From positions 305,300 to 369,299 of the forward strand of contig JAKIWL010000003.1 in NCBI GenBank assembly GCA_022750055.1: a DNA stretch of 64,000 nt. The letters run 5' to 3'. Position numbers and translations under genes: made by a program. This DNA comes from Thermoplasmata archaeon. GTDB lineage: Archaea > Thermoplasmatota > Thermoplasmata > Lutacidiplasmatales > UBA184. The notes under the pieces were generated by a model. It did not search any database and was not told the DNA's origin. It saw only the letters and a list, made by a program, of their open reading frames with translations. Positions 42,067-51,446 of the stretch are shown here, piece after piece (the stretch's first letter is position 1; the number at the start of each line of letters is the position of its first letter).

Positions 42067-43257
42067 CTAGTCTCCGACCGTGATCGCGACCGCGGCCGAG
42101 TGGCTGGAGAAGGACATGGGATCCGCCCCTCCCTCGCCCACGAGCAGGACCGTGCGAGCTCCGTACGCCGGGGCCCATCCCCCGAACTGGACCCAGCCCC
42201 CGTCAAAGGCGGCCGGCAGACAGGCGGATTCGTCCCGGACCACGGGATGGGTCGGGACGGTGGTGAGAGCGGACAGGAACGGTGAGTACCGAGTGGTCAG
42301 GTAGCTACCCCCGGAGACCAGCCAGCCTCCCGACGGGAGGGCAACGATGGAGTTCACCCAGCCGACAGAGCGGTTGGTAGGGGCGGGCGCCGCGATCACG
42401 CGGTCGCCCTGCACGTACGCAAGTTGCAAGGGCGACCCTCCGGCGAGCCAATCGGTTCCGTTCCAATCCATGGCGAAGACCGCTCCGGAAGCGAACGGAC
42501 TTTGGGGAAGGAGATCGGTGAATCGCCCGTTCGAATAGCTGCCGAAGATCCCCTGGCCCCCGACCAGCCAACCGGTACCGTTCCAGCCCACCATCTGGAC
42601 CCAGTCACCGGGATGGTTGTTCGGCAGCCGGTCGGTGAGGTTCATGACCGAGTTCCCGTTGAGGTAGACGAGGACCGCGCCACGGCTATCGTTGCCTCCG
42701 AGCAGCCAGCCCTTCCCATCCCAACCGGCGATCCAGATCCCCTGTCCCTGAAAGTATCGTCCGAGGGAAGGGGTCAAGTTCGTAATGTGCCCGCCTTGGA
42801 GAAAGATTGCGGACCCCTCGGTACTCTCCCCGACCGTTGTCTGCCCGGCGATCAGCCAGCCCGAGCCGTTCCATCCGACTGGAAAGACGCCGCCCCGGTC
42901 GAAGAACGGCCTCGCCTGTCCCGTTAGGTCTCGCCCGGTTGAGGAAGCGGGAGAGTACGAGCCGAGGGCCGGCAGGCTATCGTACGGCTGGTGATTCCGA
43001 TCGTAAAAGGCGATCCCGCCGAACATCACGCTGGATTCGTTCGAGCCGAACGCCTGGACCGACCCGTTCGCGAACGAGACCGGGAGGTCGGCCGTGGCGT
43101 TTCGAGAGGAGAGCCACGGTCCCGATGCGACGCCGCAACTGGTCCGGAACGTGATCGACGGGTACGGCCGGCCCGGCTCGATCAGCCAAGACGAGAGGAG
43201 GATCGAGATCGCGACGCCCACCACGATGCCAAGCTCGGGGCCCCTCCAACGGCGCAT
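42067..43257 (-). CDS. Secreted Trp-rich repeat protein, paralog A (propeller-like)
   Basis: A 396-residue protein with an N-terminal signal/anchor helix (9-27) and an extracellular domain of about 370 residues containing repeats centred on GWNGSGWLIAGQ, GWDGKGWLLGGND, GWNGTGWLVGGQG, DWNGTDWLAGGSP and PSGGWLVSGG, spaced about 45-55 residues. This suggests a beta-propeller. It has about ten N-x-S/T sequons and a likely disulfide pair (C41 and the Cys in ESACLPAAF). It has a paralog at 44230-45459. Function unknown. A GT2 gene follows four bases downstream. Confidence 0.75.
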   Translation of the reverse strand: MRRWRGPELGIVVGVAISILLSSWLIEPGRPYPSITFRTSCGVASGPWLSSRNATADLPVSFANGSVQAFGSNESSVMFGGIAFYDRNHQPYDSLPALGSYSPASSTGRDLTGQARPFFDRGGVFPVGWNGSGWLIAGQTTVGESTEGSAIFLQGGHITNLTPSLGRYFQGQGIWIAGWDGKGWLLGGNDSRGAVLVYLNGNSVMNLTDRLPNNHPGDWVQMVGWNGTGWLVGGQGIFGSYSNGRFTDLLPQSPFASGAVFAMDWNGTDWLAGGSPLQLAYVQGDRVIAAPAPTNRSVGWVNSIVALPSGGWLVSGGSYLTTRYSPFLSALTTVPTHPVVRDESACLPAAFDGGWVQFGGWAPAYGARTVLLVGEGGADPMSFSSHSAAVAITVGD

Positions 43258-43281
43258 GCCGACTCTCCCACCGGGAGTGCG

Positions 43282-43291
43282 CTCTTATCCC
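43282..43291 (-). promoter_or_regulatory. TATA box of Trp-rich repeat protein A
   Basis: GGGATAAGAG on the minus strand, centred about 29 nt upstream of the ATG at 43257, fits leaderless transcription. The sequence also reads CTCTTATCCC toward the methyltransferase gene starting about 30 nt to the right. Confidence 0.5.
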
Positions 43292-43313
43292 TTCTGCGCG
43301 CCGTCGCGACCGG

Positions 43314-44264
43314 ATGGGTCCCGGTCGAGCAGGGCCGGTGTCTGGCGAAATGACGAGAGCGACCCGGAAACCGGACGCGAGCGGCCCGGTCGACCCAGGT
43401 CGGCTGACCTATCCCAAGGGCCTCGTAGCCGCATCGGGGTCCAGCCGGATCCCGCCTGCCGGACCGCCACCCCCCCGCGGGAGCGAGCGAACTCCCGATT
43501 TCTCTCGGATTGATTTCGCACGTCTCTGGGAGGGACGGGAACGCGTGACCCAGGTGGAAGGGGCGCTCCTCATCGAAGGGCTTCGGCGAGCGGCCGCCGG
43601 CCGCGGTTTGGAGATCGGCTCCGGGAGCGGGCGGCTCACTCCCTTCTTCCTCCCCTGGTCGGCCGAGGTCGTGGCCACCGATGCCACCCTCAGCCTGTTG
43701 CGCGCGTTATCGCTCCCGCAACACCCGACGTTCCCACGCGTCGCAGCGAACGTCTATCACCTCCCGTTCTCCGACGGGTCCTTTTCGGCGGTGACCATGT
43801 TCCGAGTCTTCGCATTCCTATCGGACCCCGGCGCGGCGCTTCGAGAGATTGGTCGAGTGCTGGGACCGGACGGCGTGGTCGTACTTTCCGTGGAACCCCA
43901 CCCATCGCTCGGGAGCCTCTTGGATGACCTCAAGGTTGGATTCGCTCGGACCCGGAGCGAAGGGCCGCCGACAATGACGTTCACACGGGAGCCGGTCGTG
44001 CCCGTCCGTCCGAGCGCCTATCCCGCATGGTCCTCCACGAGAGCGCACGTTCGGGCTCTCGTGGAGGGTGCGGGGTTCTCGGTCGTGGACGAGTTCCCGT
44101 GCGGGCTGGAAGACCTCGTGGGGTTCCGGAGGCTCCCCGCCCCGGTCTTCGTAGGATTGGCGAAAACGATGTCGAGACTCGGAGGCTTCCCGACCCGTAT
44201 CTTGGTACTCCGAAAGCGGATTGCCAGGATCACGGGGGCGATGCGAGACGGAATCCGAGACTAG
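43314..44264 (+). CDS. SAM-dependent methyltransferase (methyltransferase 11 type)
   Basis: A 316-residue class I methyltransferase. Motif I is GLEIGSGSGRLTPFF (about 97-111), motif II VVATDATLSLL, then LPFSDGSFSAVTMFRVFAFLSDP and EIGRVLGPDGVVVLSVEP, the usual UbiE/methyltransferase-11 pattern. The first 60 residues are Pro/Gly-rich. ATG 43350 is a plausible shorter start. The substrate is unknown. It lies between the two Trp-rich repeat paralogs and overlaps the 3' end of paralog B by 35 bp. Confidence 0.8.
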   Translation: MGPGRAGPVSGEMTRATRKPDASGPVDPGRLTYPKGLVAASGSSRIPPAGPPPPRGSERTPDFSRIDFARLWEGRERVTQVEGALLIEGLRRAAAGRGLEIGSGSGRLTPFFLPWSAEVVATDATLSLLRALSLPQHPTFPRVAANVYHLPFSDGSFSAVTMFRVFAFLSDPGAALREIGRVLGPDGVVVLSVEPHPSLGSLLDDLKVGFARTRSEGPPTMTFTREPVVPVRPSAYPAWSSTRAHVRALVEGAGFSVVDEFPCGLEDLVGFRRLPAPVFVGLAKTMSRLGGFPTRILVLRKRIARITGAMRDGIRD

Positions 44265-45459
44265 CGCACGACCAGGTAACGCCCGCCAGGGCACCGTACC
44301 CTGGGCCCTTTACGGGATCGCTCCCCCCCACCCCTCCGAGCAGTACCAGCTCGACGGCAGACGATCGCACCGCGGCGCCGAATTGGATCCAGCCGCCGTT
44401 GAAGGACGAGGGAAGGCGGTAGGAGAGGTCCGATACGGGAAGCGAAGCGAGTCCGGGCACGAAATCCAGCTGAGGGCGAACTTGGTCGGGCCCGAGGACG
44501 ATCCCTCCCCCGGCGAGCCAGCCCCCCGGCACCACGACGACGGCGTTGACCCATCCGCTGGAGGGTCCTGGAAGCGAAGGCCCTTCGTGGACCACGTTTC
44601 CGTCGACGTAGGCGAGGGAATCTGGCTGTCCACCGACGAGCCAGCGAGTACCGTTCCAGGCACCACCATACACTCCTCCGTTCACGAATGGAGACCCCGG
44701 GAGCAGGTCCGTCATCGCTCCGGCGCGAAAAGATGCGAACATCCCGCCCCCTCCCAAGAGCCAGCTCGAACCGTTCCAGCCGACCCACTGGATCCAGTCG
44801 CCAGGATGGTCATGGGGTAACAACGGCGTGAGGTCCGTAACGCGGCCTCCCGCCAGATAGACCGCGGCGGCTCCGGAGGTGGCATTCCCCGCCACGAGCC
44901 ATCCTTGACCGTCCCAGCCCGCCGTCCAGATCCATCCCAGATGGAAGTAGGAAGCGACCGTGGAAGTCCTATCGACCACGCGATTGCCGTGCAGGAATAC
45001 GAGGGCAGGGCCCGTGTTGCTCGACGCGTTCACCTGCCCAGCAATCAGCCAGGCGGTCCCGTTCCAAACCACGGGATAGAGGCCCCCCCGTGGGAAGTAC
45101 GGAGCGATGAGGGCGGTCAGGTTGACCGCACTCGCTCCATCCAGGGGCCAGGCCGCTAGGGCGGGAACCGTCGCGTAGCTCGGTCCCTGGCGCTCGTAGA
45201 ATCCGACCCCGCCGAGGAGGGCGGTCGACCCATTGGCGCCGAGGGTTTGAATGCCGCCCGGGCTGAAGCTGGACCGGATGACCCCCGTTTCATTGAGGAC
45301 ATCCAGCGTCGCCAGCCCGCCGCCGGCGCAACTCGGTTGAAGAAGGGTCGAACTCGTAAAGTGAAAGGACAGCCCGGCTCCGATCAGGGCGAGGACGATC
45401 GACACCACTGCCACCCCGAATAGGACGTTGCTCCGGGAAGAGCGCTTCGGACCGTTCAT
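44230..45459 (-). CDS. Secreted Trp-rich repeat protein, paralog B (propeller-like)
   Basis: A 409-residue paralog of the protein at 42067-43257: an anchor helix (12-33), then repeats VWNGTAWLIAGQV, GWDGQGWLVAGNA, GWNGSSWLLGGGG, AWNGTRWLVGGQP and VPGGWLAGGG, with shared blocks FYERQGPSYATVPAL versus FYDRNHQPYDSLPAL and the HPGDWIQWVGWNG segment. Cys43 and a C-terminal Cys may form a disulfide. Many N-x-S/T sequons are present. The TATA-like AAAGAATATCC lies about 34 nt upstream. Function unknown. Confidence 0.75.
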   Translation of the reverse strand: MNGPKRSSRSNVLFGVAVVSIVLALIGAGLSFHFTSSTLLQPSCAGGGLATLDVLNETGVIRSSFSPGGIQTLGANGSTALLGGVGFYERQGPSYATVPALAAWPLDGASAVNLTALIAPYFPRGGLYPVVWNGTAWLIAGQVNASSNTGPALVFLHGNRVVDRTSTVASYFHLGWIWTAGWDGQGWLVAGNATSGAAAVYLAGGRVTDLTPLLPHDHPGDWIQWVGWNGSSWLLGGGGMFASFRAGAMTDLLPGSPFVNGGVYGGAWNGTRWLVGGQPDSLAYVDGNVVHEGPSLPGPSSGWVNAVVVVPGGWLAGGGIVLGPDQVRPQLDFVPGLASLPVSDLSYRLPSSFNGGWIQFGAAVRSSAVELVLLGGVGGSDPVKGPGYGALAGVTWSCASLGFRLASPP

Positions 45460-45597
45460 CCCTGTCGGGGATGGGACGGATCCGGTCGGATATTCTTTGG
45501 GGGGCGATCCCAGTAGCTAGGTACACGGCGTCGCCAGGGCGAGATTCGTCGGACCCCCCGAGGAGCTTCTGGACCAGGCCCCGGTCCGCCCGGAGGA

Positions 45598-45607
45598 GGG
45601 TTATCTC
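45598..45607 (+). promoter_or_regulatory. TATA-like box of the 670-aa exoprotein
   Basis: GGGTTATCTC is centred about 28 nt upstream of the ATG at 45631. Confidence 0.5.
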
Positions 45608-45630
45608 GGGTAGGTGTCTGACCGCCCTAC

Positions 45631-47643
45631 ATGCGGACTTCGCGGCCCGCCCCGGTCATGGACATCGGGGGGAAGGGAGGGGATCCCACCGACTTCGCCC
45701 CTCGGGGTCCGCGGAACCGCTCCCATCCAGAGTGCCTCCGAACGATCCTGTCTGTCTCGGTGTGCGCCCTGCTCCTGGCCCTGTTTCTTGGGACTGGGCC
45801 CTTCCCGTCTGCCGCTGCGGCGGCCGTACCCGTTCGGGATTCGCTGGAATCCTCCAGAACGCTCGAGGCTCCCGCCGCATCCCAAACGAGCGGCGGAACC
45901 GTCGTCGTATTCACCGACGATACTCACAGCCTGCACAACACCGCCCTCCGTTCCTCCTTCGTTCTCCCATCGACCTCTTCCCTCGGCACCGGGACCATCG
46001 ACGTCTGGCTGCTCGAACCCCTCACGGACGCTCAGGAGGTGGGTGTCGGTGTCGAGTTCAACAGCTCCATGGGTTCGGTACGGGCCAACGCGGAGTGGGG
46101 GGAGTGGAACACCACCGGCTCGAGATTCCTCGATTTGAACCGGTCCCTGACCCTTCCGGTCGGGGTCCCCACGGTGCTCTCGATCGCCTGGGAGGGGGGG
46201 GTGGGTTGGGGATTGACCGCGAACGGCCTGACGATACCTTCGACCCCCGGTGGCGAAGTGAGGCTTGGTGTGGGTTCCGCCGAGGGACTCGCCTCGCTGA
46301 GCTCCTCGGGCCTGCCTTACATGGCCCCGAGCATCGTCGTGAATTCGAGCGGGCCGCTCGCCCTTCCCCAGTTCGATTGGTTGCAGGCGTTCGCCATCGG
46401 ACCTACAACGACACCCCTTCTCCCCGGAGATGGGATCATCCAACATTCGGGCAATGCCTGGGGGGTGCAGGGACAGAACCAGCATCTCGGGGTCGGGCCA
46501 GACACGTTCATCGAGAGTACCTCTCTGCCTAAAGTTCCGAACGGAACCTACGCCTGGGGGATCGGGAACGTTGACTTCCCCCCGTTGGCCGCCTGGACGA
46601 GCGAGGATCCACAGGCATTCTCGACGACGGGAACCGCCCTGAACATCACCGTCCCCGGCGGGGTTGGTGCGTCCGGGTCACCGGTAGGAATCTGCCAGGA
46701 GCTGCTCGAGCCACTGGCGAACGGCCCCTGGATCACGGTGGGCGCATGCTGGGTCGGCGGGGTCGGAATTCGCGCGTACATGGCCGTCACGCAAGCGGAC
46801 GGCGCGGTCTATCAGAAGCTGATGTTCGCCCCGTTGCCGAGTGCAGGGGCGAGGGCCCTGTTCGTCGTACGCGATCAGGGAAACGGCACGTGGATGGCCT
46901 CGATCAACGGGCATCCCCTCGCGGATGCCCAAGGTAACCGCTCGATCGACGGCGGTTCCGACCGGTCCAATGGTACCCTTGGACCGTACGGGGCGTTGCG
47001 CGGAGACGCCGCCGCTGACCTCCCCACGGTCGTGAACGTGCCGCAGGCCGTGCTGGTGTTTCCGACCGGGTCAATCGGGACCTCGATCCTCCCGCCGGGG
47101 GGACGAATCGCACCCTCGGATGGGCGGCCGCCGGCGCTCGTGACGGGGCATCTTCAGAACGCGTCCCTGCCCCCCGGCTCGATCCAGGTTTTCGCCGGGC
47201 GCTCCCCCCTTCCGTTCGAAACGCCACTCTGGAACGAGGCGCGACTCCCCGACCTCCAGGTCACCTCCCCGGCGAAACTGCGCGCGACCCATCCCTGGGA
47301 GCCACAGGGATTCCCGGTGTCGGTCAGGACGAGCAGCGGGGAACCCGTCGCGGAGGCCCGTATCGAATTCTCGATGCCGCCGGGCGCTGGGTCGGTCGAG
47401 CCCACGGTTCCCATGACCGGACTCGACGGAACGGTCTGGGTGGTCTGGTACCCGCCTGCGGATGCGGGAACGTGGTCGGTCACGATCACCGCAGCCCAAG
47501 AGAACTTCACTCGAAACGGCGCGACGGTAACGCTCGTGCTCGATGCATCGTCGTCCGCGGCATGGGCCGAAGTGGTCCTTCCCGTCGCTTCCCTCGGAGT
47601 CGCCCTGCTTGGCGCACTCCTCATCAGCCGACGAAGGGAGTGA
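45631..47643 (+). CDS. Large membrane-anchored exoprotein with C-terminal Ig-like domain
   Basis: A 670-residue protein with a signal helix (about 38-63), two related beta-rich regions (from FTDDTHSLHNTALRSSFVLP and from PNGTYAWGIGNVDFPP, each with a WGxxANGL or MASINGHPL-like strand), an Ig-like domain (about 545-640: FPVSVRTSSGEPVAEARIEFSMPPGAGS, TGLDGTVWVVWYPPADAGTWSVTI) and a C-terminal membrane helix ending SRRRE. The domain order suggests a surface-anchored binding protein. No enzymatic motif is visible and the family is not recognised. Confidence 0.75.
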   Translation: MRTSRPAPVMDIGGKGGDPTDFAPRGPRNRSHPECLRTILSVSVCALLLALFLGTGPFPSAAAAAVPVRDSLESSRTLEAPAASQTSGGTVVVFTDDTHSLHNTALRSSFVLPSTSSLGTGTIDVWLLEPLTDAQEVGVGVEFNSSMGSVRANAEWGEWNTTGSRFLDLNRSLTLPVGVPTVLSIAWEGGVGWGLTANGLTIPSTPGGEVRLGVGSAEGLASLSSSGLPYMAPSIVVNSSGPLALPQFDWLQAFAIGPTTTPLLPGDGIIQHSGNAWGVQGQNQHLGVGPDTFIESTSLPKVPNGTYAWGIGNVDFPPLAAWTSEDPQAFSTTGTALNITVPGGVGASGSPVGICQELLEPLANGPWITVGACWVGGVGIRAYMAVTQADGAVYQKLMFAPLPSAGARALFVVRDQGNGTWMASINGHPLADAQGNRSIDGGSDRSNGTLGPYGALRGDAAADLPTVVNVPQAVLVFPTGSIGTSILPPGGRIAPSDGRPPALVTGHLQNASLPPGSIQVFAGRSPLPFETPLWNEARLPDLQVTSPAKLRATHPWEPQGFPVSVRTSSGEPVAEARIEFSMPPGAGSVEPTVPMTGLDGTVWVVWYPPADAGTWSVTITAAQENFTRNGATVTLVLDASSSAAWAEVVLPVASLGVALLGALLISRRRE

Positions 47644-47771
47644 CCATCGACTGGGGCGCTCCCCTCATCCACTCTGGGGCGAGGGGCGATTCGTGCCAGT
47701 CGGGGGGGCTCACTCATCCTTGCGAATTTAGCCAAAGTTCTTACCCTAGACTGCGCGTGGCCCCTCACCGC

Positions 47772-48323
47772 ATGCCCAAAGTCGGAGCACGTCACCTCGC
47801 CGGCGCCCTCGTTGCCGGCATCGCCGGGGGAATCTGCGTACTGATCCTCTCCTCGTGGTACTCCGTCTACGGAGGGTACACCATTCTGGGCCCGTATCAG
47901 GGGATCGGGAGCGTCCTCGGTTTCTCAGGCGACATGGCGACCAATATCGGTCTCTTGGTCGACATGGTCATACCGATCGTCATCGCGTACCTCATGGTCG
48001 GCACCCTGGCCGTGCTTTCCCGGACCCACCTACGGTTCCTTGAGTTCCGTAGCCCGGTCCGCGCCGGCACGGAGGGAGGCGTCGTGGGCGTGATCGTGTT
48101 CGGCGTGTTCTACGTTCCCGTCATTGAACACCTGACCCATTACCCTGTGCTCTCGGCGATCGCGAAGACCCTCGAATTCGGACTGGCCGAGCACCTCATC
48201 TTCGGGGCCGTCATCGGAGTGGTCCTCTACTTCGTCGGGGGGCCGGTCACATTCCGAACGGGAACTGGAAGCGACGATGCCCCTGGCTCCATGGACTCGG
48301 ATTCGGGGTCGAAGGGGCCGTGA
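47772..48323 (+). CDS. Four-helix membrane protein of unknown function
   Basis: A 183-residue protein with four likely membrane helices (about 8-28, 58-83, 102-120 and 138-160) and a short hydrophilic C-terminus. Helices are Gly-rich (ALVAGIAGGICVLILSSW). I do not recognise the family. The frame is open from 47472, but that part overlaps the previous gene. The ATG at 47772 is used; the GTG at 47757 is possible. It is 13 bp upstream of the YVTN propeller gene. Confidence 0.65.
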   Translation: MPKVGARHLAGALVAGIAGGICVLILSSWYSVYGGYTILGPYQGIGSVLGFSGDMATNIGLLVDMVIPIVIAYLMVGTLAVLSRTHLRFLEFRSPVRAGTEGGVVGVIVFGVFYVPVIEHLTHYPVLSAIAKTLEFGLAEHLIFGAVIGVVLYFVGGPVTFRTGTGSDDAPGSMDSDSGSKGP

Positions 48324-48336
48324 AGGATCTCCCTCC

Positions 48337-49935
48337 ATGCGAGGGATCGCCCGGCCCGAAGGCGTAGGGGCGGCCCTCGCCAGTCCCCGAGCACGCGACC
48401 TTGATCTCGACCGACCCAAGTTGGGGCCGCCCCGCCATCGACTGAGTTCCGCCTTCCGAGGAGCGCGCCATGCGCAGGTTCCGGCCGGACGGTCACGTCG
48501 ACGCCAGGCGGCGTGGACCGCGACCCTTGCGGTGCTTGCCTTTGGTAGCCTCCTTAGCCCGAACGCGTGGGAACCCGCCCTGGGAACCCCGGGAGATGCG
48601 ACTCTCGCTGACCTCTCCGCACCGGGGCATGCCGATGCCGCGAGGATGGGAGTCAGGTCGGGCTCCGACGGTGGGGAGTTCCTGGCTTCAGACGTTGTGT
48701 CGAGCGGTTCCGATCGACTCACGGCGACGATCGCGGTGGGAACGGATCCGTATCCGGCGACCTTCGACCCGGCGAATCAGGAGATCTACGTCCCCAATTA
48801 CTCGTCGAATTCGGTCAGCATCATCAACACAACCTCGAACGACGTCGTGGCGTCCGTGACCACGACGTCGGGGCCGGACGGGGCCCTGTTCGACCCGCTC
48901 AATGGCAACCTCTACATTCCGGGTTGGACATCGAACGCCCTCACGGTCGTATCGGGCCGGACGAACGCCATCCTCGGCACGATCCCCATCGGCGACCTTC
49001 CGTATGCCGAGACGTTCGACCCTGGGAACGGAGAGTTGTATGTGGCCAATTTCGGGTCGAATACCGTCACGGTCCTCTCCGGCTCGAACGGTTCGGTCCT
49101 CGCGACCGTTCCGGTCGGCTCGGGTCCGGACGAGCTTCTCTACGATGGCGCGAACGGACGGATTTACGCCGCCAACCAGAACTCAGGCGACGTGACCGTC
49201 CTCTCGACGGGCGCGAACTCCGTGATCGGATCCATCCGCGCCGGGGCGCTTCCGGAATCGATCGAGCTGAACGGGGCCAATGGTGACCTCTACGTCGCCG
49301 ACCAGAACTCCAACGAGGTCACGATCATATCCGGAGCGGACGACGCGGTCCTCGCCCAGGTGCCGGTGGGAACGGCCCCGGTCGCCCTCGCGTACGATCC
49401 CCAGAACGGCGACCTCTACGTCGCGAACCAGAACTCGAGCAGCGTCTCGGTGTTCGCGGGCCGGTCGAACACCTTGATCGCGAGCATCCCCGTGGGCGGA
49501 TCTCCCTTCGCCCTGTTCGTTAGTCCGGACAACGGCAGAGTGTACGTCGCGAACTCCGGGTCGAATTCGGTTTCCGTGATCTCGGGCGCGACCAACACGG
49601 TGATCGACACGGTCGCGGTCGGAGGGGGCCCGGTGTCACTCACCTATGACCCGAGCCTTCGGTCCCTCTTCGTTTCTGACTCTCGTTCCGGTAGCGTGAG
49701 CGTCATCACGACGGCCTCCCCTCCTTCGAATGGGTCGGGCGGCCCTCCGACGCTCTCTCTATGGGTCGAGATTCTCTTCGCTGGAGCGGGAATGGCCGGT
49801 GCCCTGATGGCGATCAGGTGGATTGGCGTGCGGTCGAAAGGGGGGAATCGGCCGGTGCCAGCCCCGCGGTCGCCACCCGTCGAGATTCCCGAGGATGGGA
49901 ACCGGCCTCCATCCTATACTTCGCCAGGCCGGTAG
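48337..49935 (+). CDS. YVTN-type beta-propeller surface protein
   Basis: A 532-residue protein with a signal/anchor helix around residues 58-75, eight tandem repeats of about 42 residues (from about 125 to 455) and a C-terminal membrane helix (about 478-498). Each repeat follows the pattern (I/V)PVGxxPxxxxYDPxNGxLYVANxxSxxVxVISG, typical of the 40-residue YVTN/YncE propeller family. Eight repeats may make a seven- or eight-bladed propeller. Such proteins are usually surface-exposed binding modules in archaea. The ATG at 48337 follows the previous stop by 13 bp. Confidence 0.85.
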   Translation: MRGIARPEGVGAALASPRARDLDLDRPKLGPPRHRLSSAFRGARHAQVPAGRSRRRQAAWTATLAVLAFGSLLSPNAWEPALGTPGDATLADLSAPGHADAARMGVRSGSDGGEFLASDVVSSGSDRLTATIAVGTDPYPATFDPANQEIYVPNYSSNSVSIINTTSNDVVASVTTTSGPDGALFDPLNGNLYIPGWTSNALTVVSGRTNAILGTIPIGDLPYAETFDPGNGELYVANFGSNTVTVLSGSNGSVLATVPVGSGPDELLYDGANGRIYAANQNSGDVTVLSTGANSVIGSIRAGALPESIELNGANGDLYVADQNSNEVTIISGADDAVLAQVPVGTAPVALAYDPQNGDLYVANQNSSSVSVFAGRSNTLIASIPVGGSPFALFVSPDNGRVYVANSGSNSVSVISGATNTVIDTVAVGGGPVSLTYDPSLRSLFVSDSRSGSVSVITTASPPSNGSGGPPTLSLWVEILFAGAGMAGALMAIRWIGVRSKGGNRPVPAPRSPPVEIPEDGNRPPSYTSPGR

Positions 49936-49943
49936 CGGGTCCG

Positions 49944-50954
49944 ATGGCTACGTCAACTTCCTGGGTCTCGGGGGGTATCCCGGCGTACAACACCGGTCCG
50001 CGTCTTCGCGAATCGGTGCGATCGTTGCTCGATCAGACACTCCCGGACGGATTCCAATGGTCGAAGGTGCTGGTCGTTGTGAGCGGATGCACTGACGACA
50101 CCCCCCAGGTCGCCGAGGCTCTGGCTCGGGAGGACCCGCGGGTCACGGTGGTTCGTCAGGAGAGTCGAGAAGGCAAGGCCTCGGCGTTGCGGGCGATCTT
50201 CGAGCGGGCCGAGGGCGATTGTCTCGTCCTGCTCAACGGCGACGCGACGGCCGAGCCCGGTTCGGTGGCGAAATTGTTGGAAGTGGGGGAGGGCACCCCT
50301 CGGCCCTATGCGATCATGGGCCGACCTTGCCTGCCATCGGGAGGCTCCCGAGGGCTTCGCCGAGGGATCGAGGTCCTCTGGGATCTCCATCACCGGGTGC
50401 ACCAGGCGACGCTGAGCCGCGAGGAGGGCAACCATCTTTCCGACGAACTCTGGCTTCTCCCGCTCCCTGTGGCGGCCCCCCTTCCAGTGGGCGTGGTCAA
50501 TGACGGGGCGTATATCGGTGCCTGGCTCCGAGAGAATGGCGGGCAGCTCCGGTATGCCTCGGAGGCCTGCGTGACGATCGAGATCCCCCGGACCCCGGCC
50601 GAACACCTGAGGCAGCGGCGGCGTATCTCGTGGGGAAATCGGCAGGTGCGGGAACTGCTCGGCGTCACCCCCGTGAGTTGGATCGAGTTCACGAAGAGCG
50701 ACCCCGCCGGCGCGGTACGGGTGCTCGCCGCCACCCTTCGAGACCACCCCGCGGGCATCCCGTGGACCCTGCTGCTCATCGCGATGGAGGCCCAGGCGAT
50801 GATCCTCGCCGCGTGGGACCGGTACGTTCTCCGACGAAATCACGTCCTCTGGGAGATCGTTTCCCCCGCCCGGGGACACCCTAGCCCCGGGTCGAGCGGT
50901 ACCGGCACCCGGAGGGGCGAACCCGAACTCGGGGTGCCCCGGGCGATGGCGTGA
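49944..50954 (+). CDS. Family 2 glycosyltransferase
   Basis: A 336-residue GT2-type enzyme. The core contains SGGIPAYNTGPRLRESVRSLLDQT, VVVSGCTDDTPQVAEAL, SREGKASALRAIFERAEGDCLVLLNGDA (the metal-binding DxD position reads NGDA) and a later DGAYIGAWLRENGGQL. The region ILLIAMEAQAMILAAW near residue 285 may be a membrane-associated helix. The gene starts 8 bp after the YVTN propeller stop, so the two are probably co-transcribed and the sugar may decorate surface proteins. Confidence 0.85.
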   Translation: MATSTSWVSGGIPAYNTGPRLRESVRSLLDQTLPDGFQWSKVLVVVSGCTDDTPQVAEALAREDPRVTVVRQESREGKASALRAIFERAEGDCLVLLNGDATAEPGSVAKLLEVGEGTPRPYAIMGRPCLPSGGSRGLRRGIEVLWDLHHRVHQATLSREEGNHLSDELWLLPLPVAAPLPVGVVNDGAYIGAWLRENGGQLRYASEACVTIEIPRTPAEHLRQRRRISWGNRQVRELLGVTPVSWIEFTKSDPAGAVRVLAATLRDHPAGIPWTLLLIAMEAQAMILAAWDRYVLRRNHVLWEIVSPARGHPSPGSSGTGTRRGEPELGVPRAMA

Positions 50955-51044
50955 GGTCCGGACCGTGAAGAAGGGCCTCGAAACGATGGTTCCCTGCCGA
51001 GTCGCAAAGGTATTTCCGTACGGGCCGATGGATTCCGCCGGGCC

Positions 51045-51446
51045 GTGGGAGAAGCAGGGGACGCCGGGCCGGACCCTCCACCGGGTCGTAAGCTCAGTCT
51101 CCAAGAGGCGATCCTTCAGGCCCTGGGAGATCCACTTTCCCGGCAGATCCTCCTGCTCCTCGCAGACGCCCCCAAGGCCGCTCGGGAACTGCTTCACGTC
51201 GTGTCGGTCCCCCAGAGCACGCTCTACCGACGGTTGGGGGAGCTGAAGGACATGGGACTCCTCGACGTCCAACGATCGATCATCACCGAGGATGGGAAGA
51301 AGATGGAACTCTACCGCAGTCTCCTCGAGGAGGTCGTGATCCACCTACGCGGTCAGACCCTCGAGGTCCGCCCCCGGCGTCGGGACCTGGCCGCCGCCCG
51401 GCTGGCCGACCTTTGGGGCGAGGTCCGACAGGGCAAGTCCCCATGA
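51045..51446 (+). CDS. Winged-helix regulator (ArsR-like)
   Basis: A 133-residue protein with an ArsR-type winged helix (about 20-80: EAILQALGDPLSRQILLLLADAPKAARELLHVVSVPQSTLYRRLGELKDMGLLDVQ) and a C-terminal helical part. The GTG start is assigned from the frame. The stop codon overlaps the ATG of the following three-helix membrane protein (ATGA), so the two proteins are probably made together. The target is unknown. Confidence 0.8.
   Translation: MGEAGDAGPDPPPGRKLSLQEAILQALGDPLSRQILLLLADAPKAARELLHVVSVPQSTLYRRLGELKDMGLLDVQRSIITEDGKKMELYRSLLEEVVIHLRGQTLEVRPRRRDLAAARLADLWGEVRQGKSP

Noticed and set aside
36633-45459. A mobile element or genomic island boundary in the accessory region
   Set aside because: No integrase, transposase, terminal repeats or attachment-site duplication at the tRNA genes was seen; GC content stays similar to the surroundings.
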